DNA from: Heliobacterium chlorum | GTDB taxonomy: Bacteria > Bacillota > Desulfitobacteriia > Heliobacteriales > Heliobacteriaceae | Direction of reading: 5' to 3' | Assembly (NCBI RefSeq): GCF_014502795.1 | Contig: NZ_JACVHF010000008.1 | Coordinates: forward strand, 62,001-126,000 | DNA: 64,000 nt | Made by a program: the position numbers and the translations under genes | In this document: one piece after another, positions 59,409 through 64,000 of the stretch | Layout: each line of letters opens with the position of its first letter | How positions within the stretch are numbered: position 1 is the stretch's first letter | The notes under the pieces: model-generated | What the model was told of the DNA's origin: nothing | The model's database searches: none | The model's input: the letters and a program-made list of their open reading frames with translations, nothing else

Positions 59409-59498
59409 TTATGTGTCCTTTCCTTTAACGATCTCCCGGTAGGTGGTGTAAAACACGACGAGTAAGGTAAACCACAGGATGCTTCCTCTACTATTCAT
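59409..59498 (-). CDS. 29-residue single-helix membrane peptide
   Basis: ATG at 59498 is 8 bp behind AGGAGGGG and opens a 29-codon frame: MNSRGS, a hydrophobic helix (ILWFTLLVVFYTTY) and a charged tail (REIVKGKDT). No homologue is known to me. The ribosome site and membrane-helix layout are the only evidence. Confidence 0.4.
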   Translation of the reverse strand: MNSRGSILWFTLLVVFYTTYREIVKGKDT

Positions 59499-59589
59499 CT
59501 GGTACACCCCTCCTATCCCGTTTCCCTGATTTATGATATGTTCTCATCAAGGGTTTTTCCCAGAACCAGCATTAAGGAGAGATCATCCC

Positions 59590-59802
59590 ATGTTCGGATT
59601 CGGCGTGATGAACAAGACCGTAAAGGAATTGCGTAAAAACCGCTGCTTGACAGCAAAGGAACTGGCCCAACGACTAAAAGTGGACACGATCGAAATCCTC
59701 CGGATCGAAGAAGTCAAACTAAAAGATGTCCCAGAGCCATTAAAATCAAAAATCACCCCGATCCTGCGGGGTGATGAAACAGATAAAATACCCTGGTTGT
59801 AA
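59590..59802 (+). CDS. Small helix-turn-helix protein
   Basis: A 70-residue protein: VKELRKNRCLTAKELAQRLK then VDTIEILRIEEVKLKDV, an XRE-like helix-turn-helix with few other features. ATG at 59590 follows AAGGAGAG by 8 bp; the frame reaches back to 59533 without a ribosome site. It lies alone, convergent with a 39-residue membrane peptide gene. Confidence 0.65.
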   Translation: MFGFGVMNKTVKELRKNRCLTAKELAQRLKVDTIEILRIEEVKLKDVPEPLKSKITPILRGDETDKIPWL

Positions 59803-59812
59803 ATCGTATAAC

Positions 59813-59932
59813 CTATTGGAATCGGTCATTGATCATATTCCTACACTGATTGCTCCCTTCACGGTATCCGAGAAAATAAAAAAATCCACAACAAAGAGTG
59901 ATTAGACTGCACGCACCAATTGTCAATAACAT
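59813..59932 (-). CDS. 39-residue membrane peptide
   Basis: ATG at 59932 is 9 bp behind AGGAGG. The product has one hydrophobic helix containing Cys residues (IGACSLITLCCGFFYFLGY) and a polar tail (REGSNQCRNMINDRF). No family is known; the start signal and helix suggest a genuine small membrane protein. Confidence 0.4.
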   Translation of the reverse strand: MLLTIGACSLITLCCGFFYFLGYREGSNQCRNMINDRFQ

Positions 59933-60113
59933 TTGAGTCTGCCTCCTTCTGCCTCTGCCTTTTTATGTCATATATCTCTAATACAGTTATACCACGAATC
60001 TCCTTGGCGAATGTTATGTAACGATTATTTTTTTAGCAAAACTCTTTACGTTTATGGTGCTTCGTAAATCTTCGAGAAAAATCTCCTCTCGACAACAATT
60101 CAACCTGGGATAA

Positions 60114-60160
60114 AGGAAGCCCCAGCTATGGACTCCACACAGCTGGGGCTTCCTTTAAAG
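60114..60160 (-). terminator. Terminator behind the MTA phosphorylase gene
   Basis: A 16-bp perfect stem AAAGGAAGCCCCAGCT / AGCTGGGGCTTCCTTT with a 13-nt loop. Confidence 0.85.
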
Positions 60161-60196
60161 CGTGAGCACTTTTTTTGCACATTTTATTTTTTCCGG

Positions 60197-61051
60197 TTAC
60201 TCTCCAGTCCGCTCTCGCAAAAGCGTCGGTTTGCGCAGTTCAGCACATCCGCATTCTCCCACTGCCGGCGGCTTTTCCGGAAGTGCTGCTAAGGCCATGA
60301 GCAGTCGCCGTCCTGCTAAAGCTGATTCTTCGAAGAAGATATCTTTCAGTTCCTGGTGGGACCAGTCTGTAATGATGCCTTCGGCGTAATTGACAACCAG
60401 TTCTAAGCGGGCATAGCAAGCTCCGATTTCTCGGGCTAAGTAGACTTCCGGCGCCACACTCTGCCCGATCACATCGCCCCCGGCCATGCGGTAGTACTGT
60501 ACTTCTGCAGGGCTCTCAAAGTGGCGTCCATCGGTAACGACATACTTTGACCGATCAAAAACCCGCCCTTGACCAGGTAATTCTTCCGATACCTTCAAAA
60601 AAGCGCGCCGCAGTTCCGGACAAAAAGGCTGGCGCATGATGAGCAGATAGCCTGTTCCCAAATCCACATCTTTGCGCATGGAAAAGTCCAAATAGTCGTG
60701 AGGGATGACTAAATCGCGAGGCCGAAGCAATTCGTTGATCGCCCCCACGCCACCTTCAGAAAGGACTTTTTTTACGCCCGCTTGCTGAAAGACCCAGAAG
60801 ATTTGCCGAGACGCATCAGCTCGCTTAACGCCAGGCCGCCAACCGTGCATCACACAAGTTAAGGTACGACGGCCATTTAAATCAAAGAGAACAAAAGCAG
60901 GACTGGGACCAAAAGGCGTTTCCCAACCGGGATAAGTTTCAAGCACCGTCACACCGGGGAAATCGATAGCTTCCGGAAAACGCAATGAGTTCGTGCTGGA
61001 ACCACCGATGATGGCGAAATCGGCAGACGGTATGTTGTTCGGTGCGTACAA
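60197..61051 (-). CDS. Methylthioadenosine phosphorylase family protein
   Basis: A 284-residue nucleoside phosphorylase of the MtnP/PNP branch: ADFAIIGGSSTNSLRFPE at the start, a phosphate-site CVMHGW, EGGVGAIN, and YYRMAGGDVIGQSVAPEV, the MTAP-like substrate loop. It cleaves 5'-methylthioadenosine (or a related nucleoside) with phosphate in methionine salvage. TTG at 61051 follows GGAGGT by 9 bp. The sequence departs from typical MTAP in places, so the substrate is less sure than the fold. Confidence 0.82.
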   Translation of the reverse strand: MYAPNNIPSADFAIIGGSSTNSLRFPEAIDFPGVTVLETYPGWETPFGPSPAFVLFDLNGRRTLTCVMHGWRPGVKRADASRQIFWVFQQAGVKKVLSEGGVGAINELLRPRDLVIPHDYLDFSMRKDVDLGTGYLLIMRQPFCPELRRAFLKVSEELPGQGRVFDRSKYVVTDGRHFESPAEVQYYRMAGGDVIGQSVAPEVYLAREIGACYARLELVVNYAEGIITDWSHQELKDIFFEESALAGRRLLMALAALPEKPPAVGECGCAELRKPTLLRERTGE

Positions 61052-61139
61052 AAATGATCGACCTCCACAGTCATTCAATAGATAATTGAAGCAGCATCAA
61101 TCCCTGTTTCATCGGCTTCATATTAGCAGAATTATGGCA

Positions 61140-62234
61140 CTAATCGCCGAATGATATTCCCACCGATTTGGCCGCTTTGACAATCTGCCCATCGGTATTG
61201 ACCTGTTTGGCCGTACCTACCGCCTCTTGTAAGGGAACAGCCAAGATCTTCGGAGTTCGCAGGGCCACCATGTGGCCAAATTTCCCCTCCATCACCGCAT
61301 CAACGGCCGCTGAACCATAGCGAGTGCTCAGGATGCGATCTTGCGCCGTCGGCGAACCGCCCCGCTGTACGTGACCTAAAACAGTGACCCGCGTTTCCAT
61401 TCCGGTGCACATCTCCAGCTTTTGTCCGATCGACTGACCGATGCCGCCGAGGCGAACCGGATCGTGACTCTGGGCGACCATTTTCTGGACGACCATCTCG
61501 CCGCCGATCTCTTTGGCTCCTTCGGCGATGACGACGATGGAGAACTTGCGTCCCTTTTCGGCTCGTGTACGAATATGGTTACAGACTTTATCTAAATCAA
61601 AAGGTATTTCCGGAATCAGAATCACGTCCGCTCCGCCGGCTACCCCGGAATAAAGGGCGATCCAACCGGCATAACGGCCCATGACCTCCAAAATCATGAT
61701 CCGGTGGTGCGATTCGGCCGTCGTATGGAGCCGGTCTAAGGCTTCTGTAGCCGTAGTGACGGCCGAGTCAAAGCCAAAGGTCACATCGGTGGCAGACAAG
61801 TCGTTATCGATAGTTTTCGGCACCCCGACGACGGGGATTCCTTTTTTATGAAACTCTAAAGCGATAGAGAGACTTCCGTCACCGCCGATGACGACCAGCC
61901 CATCGATCCCCCGGCGGCGCAAGTTCTCTATACACTGTTCCGAACGATCTTCAAAAGTAAGCTGACCCTCTTTTTCGACGGCATAGCGAAATGGATTGTC
62001 TCGGTTCGTCGTGCCCAGGATCGTTCCACCGCGGTGAAGGATTCCGGCGACCTTTTCTTCAGTCATTGGTTCCATGATGTCATTGACGAGACCATAAAAA
62101 CCATCGATAATTCCGATGACCTCCAAGTTGTAACGACGAATGGCCGTCTTCACAACGGCACGAATGACAGCGTTCAATCCCGGACAGTCGCCGCCTCCTG
62201 TTAACACTCCGATCCGCTTGATCTGTCCCTCCAT
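61140..62234 (-). CDS. 6-phosphofructokinase, PFK group with PKTIDND motif
   Basis: A 364-residue PFK: VLTGGGDCPGLNAVIRA, GGDGSLSIAL, VPKTIDNDLSATD, and MGRYAGWIAL. Gly is kept in GGDG, which favours ATP, but the second specificity position is Lys (PKTIDND), as in PPi-linked and actinobacterial enzymes, so the phosphoryl donor is uncertain. It is a second PFK beside the classic pfkA at 32338-33300. AGG-rich GGAGG lies 8 bp before the ATG. Confidence 0.9.
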   Translation of the reverse strand: MEGQIKRIGVLTGGGDCPGLNAVIRAVVKTAIRRYNLEVIGIIDGFYGLVNDIMEPMTEEKVAGILHRGGTILGTTNRDNPFRYAVEKEGQLTFEDRSEQCIENLRRRGIDGLVVIGGDGSLSIALEFHKKGIPVVGVPKTIDNDLSATDVTFGFDSAVTTATEALDRLHTTAESHHRIMILEVMGRYAGWIALYSGVAGGADVILIPEIPFDLDKVCNHIRTRAEKGRKFSIVVIAEGAKEIGGEMVVQKMVAQSHDPVRLGGIGQSIGQKLEMCTGMETRVTVLGHVQRGGSPTAQDRILSTRYGSAAVDAVMEGKFGHMVALRTPKILAVPLQEAVGTAKQVNTDGQIVKAAKSVGISFGD

Positions 62235-62271
62235 CTCTTCGTCCTCCTTCTACATTAAAACTCCTTGAAGA

Positions 62272-62733
62272 TTAGACTAGATCGGTAAACCCCGTTTGTC
62301 GCAGCCCCTCGAATAGGACAACCGATACGGCGTTGGACAAATTGAGCGAACGAGCATCGCCGACCAAAGGGATGCGAACCACCTGTTCTGGATGAGCCTC
62401 CAAAATCGCTGACGGCAGGCCTTTCGTTTCTTTGCCGAAGACAAAGAAATCTCCAGGCTGGTAGGCGACATCACTATAGCGTTTATGACCTTTCGTGCTC
62501 AATAAGTACAAATTTGCTTCCGGATAGGCCTTTCGAAAAGCTTCCCAGTTGTCATGGTAGTGGATCTCAACGAGGTGCCAATAATCAAGACCCGCCCGTT
62601 TTAGTTGTTTGTCATCCACAGAAAAGCCGAGCGGTTTGATCAGATGGAGCACACAACCGGTGCCGGCACAGAGACGGGCTACATTTCCCGTATTCGGTGG
62701 AATTTCTGGCTCAACAAGTACAATATGAAACAT
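62272..62733 (-). CDS. trmL: tRNA (cytidine/uridine-34) 2'-O-methyltransferase
   Basis: A 153-residue SPOUT methyltransferase: VEPEIPPNTGNVARLCAGTG, FGKETKGLPSAIL and RIPLVGDARSLNLSNAVSVVLFE, the knotted SAM site. TrmL modifies the wobble base of leucine tRNAs. Length and motifs are standard. It precedes the PFK gene by 37 nt in the same direction. Confidence 0.94.
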   Translation of the reverse strand: MFHIVLVEPEIPPNTGNVARLCAGTGCVLHLIKPLGFSVDDKQLKRAGLDYWHLVEIHYHDNWEAFRKAYPEANLYLLSTKGHKRYSDVAYQPGDFFVFGKETKGLPSAILEAHPEQVVRIPLVGDARSLNLSNAVSVVLFEGLRQTGFTDLV

Positions 62734-62913
62734 GATGCATACACTCCGTATCGAGCCTGAGCATGGTGATCGCTGCAGACTGTTTTTTCAATTCGTAAAA
62801 AAAGTTTGGGAAACGTATCCGGTTGTTTGTTCTCTTTGGCAACCATAAAATCCTGCTAATTTTTCTGCACTTCACTGTGTGCAGTATACTTCTCGATAGT
62901 GTCATCATTTAAA

Positions 62914-62942
62914 TTGACGCCCTCTGGAATATTTGTTACATT
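62914..62942 (+). promoter_or_regulatory. Promoter of the aconitase gene
   Basis: TTGACG (62914-62919), 17 bp, TACATT (62937-62942), about 30 bp before the start codon. Confidence 0.5.
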
Positions 62943-62973
62943 GAACAAGTGATTAACCATAGGAGGGGAAACT

Positions 62974-64000
62974 GTGGGCAAAAACCTTGTACAAAAGATC
63001 TTGGGAGCACACCTATTAGAAGGTGAATTGGTTCCCGGTAAAGAAATCGCGATTCGCATCGATCAGACATTGACGCAAGATGCAACGGGGACAATGGCCT
63101 ATCTACAATTCGAAGCCATGGGCGTACCAAAAGTAAAAACTGAGCTATCCGTCTCGTACGTTGATCATAACACTCTGCAAAGCGGTTTCGAGAATGCTGA
63201 CGACCATCGCTTCCTGCAAACGGTCGCTGCCAAGCATGGCATCCATTTCTCTCGTCCCGGCAACGGCATCTGTCACCAAGTCCACCTGGAGCGCTTCGGC
63301 GTACCTGGGAAGACGATGCTCGGTTCCGACTCTCATACCCCGACGGGCGGCGGTATCGGCATGATCGCTATCGGTGCCGGTGGACTCGATGTGGCCGTAG
63401 CCATGGGCGGCGGTCCCTTCTACTTAACCTGCCCGAAAGTCGTCGGAGTCAACCTGCTTGGACAACTCTCCCCCTGGGTCTCGGCGAAGGACGTCATTCT
63501 CGAAGTCCTACGCCAATTGACCGTCAAAGGCGGCGTCGGCAAAATCGTCGAATACTGCGGCCCCGGCGTAGCGACCTTGTCCGTTCCCGAACGGGCGACC
63601 ATCACGAACATGGGCGCCGAACTCGGTGCGACCACGTCCATCTTCCCGTCCGACGAAGTCACTCTGGCTTTCCTGAAAGCCCAAGGCCGTGAACAAGCCT
63701 GGAGCGAACTGAAGCCCGACGAAGATGCCACCTACGAAGAAATGATCACCGTTGACCTTTCCTCGCTGGAACCGATGGTCGCCTGCCCCCATTCCCCTGA
63801 TGCCGTCAAAACTGTCCGTGAAGTGGGTTCCATCAAAGTGGATCAGGTTTTAATCGGTTCCTGTACCAACTCTTCCTACGCTGACCTGATGAAGGTGGCA
63901 GGCATCCTCAAAGGAAAGACCGTTCACCCGACAGTCAGCTTAGGGATCGCCCCCGGCAGCCGCCAGGTCTTTGAAATGCTTGCTCGTAACGGCGCCCTGG
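62974..64000 (+). CDS. Aconitate hydratase, 3' end outside the window
   Basis: A reading frame open to the end of the window (342 codons) begins with GTG, 5 bp behind AGGAGGGG. The product has KILGAHLLEGELVPGKEI, GNGICHQVHLERF, MLGSDSHTPTGGGIGM and the cluster Cys in GSCTNSSYADL. This is the aconitase/IPM-dehydratase large-subunit fold; the start and layout fit the mitochondrial-type aconitase found in Clostridia rather than LeuC. It interconverts citrate and isocitrate. Confidence 0.9.
   Translation, partial: MGKNLVQKILGAHLLEGELVPGKEIAIRIDQTLTQDATGTMAYLQFEAMGVPKVKTELSVSYVDHNTLQSGFENADDHRFLQTVAAKHGIHFSRPGNGICHQVHLERFGVPGKTMLGSDSHTPTGGGIGMIAIGAGGLDVAVAMGGGPFYLTCPKVVGVNLLGQLSPWVSAKDVILEVLRQLTVKGGVGKIVEYCGPGVATLSVPERATITNMGAELGATTSIFPSDEVTLAFLKAQGREQAWSELKPDEDATYEEMITVDLSSLEPMVACPHSPDAVKTVREVGSIKVDQVLIGSCTNSSYADLMKVAGILKGKTVHPTVSLGIAPGSRQVFEMLARNGAL

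Overview
The window reads as chromosomal DNA of an anaerobic, endospore-forming Gram-positive bacterium of the Clostridia type. The signs are germinant-receptor subunits, two SpoVG proteins, an [FeFe]-hydrogenase maturase (HydF), FeoAB, radical-SAM molybdopterin synthesis, a leucine T-box, a SAM-I riboswitch, an ANTAR antiterminator and SigA-type promoters with strong AGGAGG ribosome sites and frequent TTG/GTG starts. Heliobacteria or the Desulfitobacterium/Peptococcales group would fit, but this is inferred from gene content; no rRNA or photosynthesis gene is present. There is no prophage, insertion sequence, CRISPR array or tRNA.

Layout. 1-10 kb: germinant-receptor genes, an NSS transporter, two soluble chemoreceptors around a large surface (SLH/DUF4855) protein, a creatininase-family enzyme and two SpoVG paralogues. 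10-16 kb: hpt-guaA, a CC/Se-motif protein, CstA and a LolA-like lipid-side protein. 16-21 kb: a VanW protein, then a two-component system leading into a di-heme cytochrome b and an eight-heme-site cytochrome c. 21-24 kb: molybdopterin genes (moaA, moaC, MOSC, mog). 24-30 kb: a patatin, an ANTAR-PII-Amt nitrogen module with an RNA attenuator, and two TSUP permeases. 30-41 kb: central metabolism and replication (pyk, pfkA, accDA, mtrB/TRAP, dnaE). 41-50 kb: a frameshifted coiled-coil gene, aspA-hydF, tatA, a GNAT, a DtxR-type regulator, feoA and a split feoB, sir2. 50-54 kb: an acyl-CoA ligase under a leucine T-box, and metX under a SAM-I riboswitch. 54-60 kb: small uncharacterised genes plus SRAP, ThpR, an ATC-hydrolase-like protein and an HD protein. 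60-64 kb: MTA phosphorylase, a second PFK, trmL and the start of aconitase.

The most interesting signals are regulatory and bioenergetic. (1) The amt leader has a good promoter, then a hexaloop hairpin (loop AAAGAC) whose 3' arm is shared with a strong terminator; the gene pair just upstream encodes an ANTAR protein with a degenerate receiver domain and a PII protein. (2) A T-box with a CUC (leucine) specifier sits in front of an acyl-CoA ligase rather than an aminoacyl-tRNA synthetase. (3) A sensor kinase/regulator pair is followed by a membrane cytochrome with two H-x13-H helices and a multiheme cytochrome c; a stray third H-x13-H helix lies in frame just behind the kinase stop codon. Several genes are broken or divided (feoB, a coiled-coil gene), and at least five small genes (tatA and 29-58-residue peptides) are shorter than a usual ORF cut-off.
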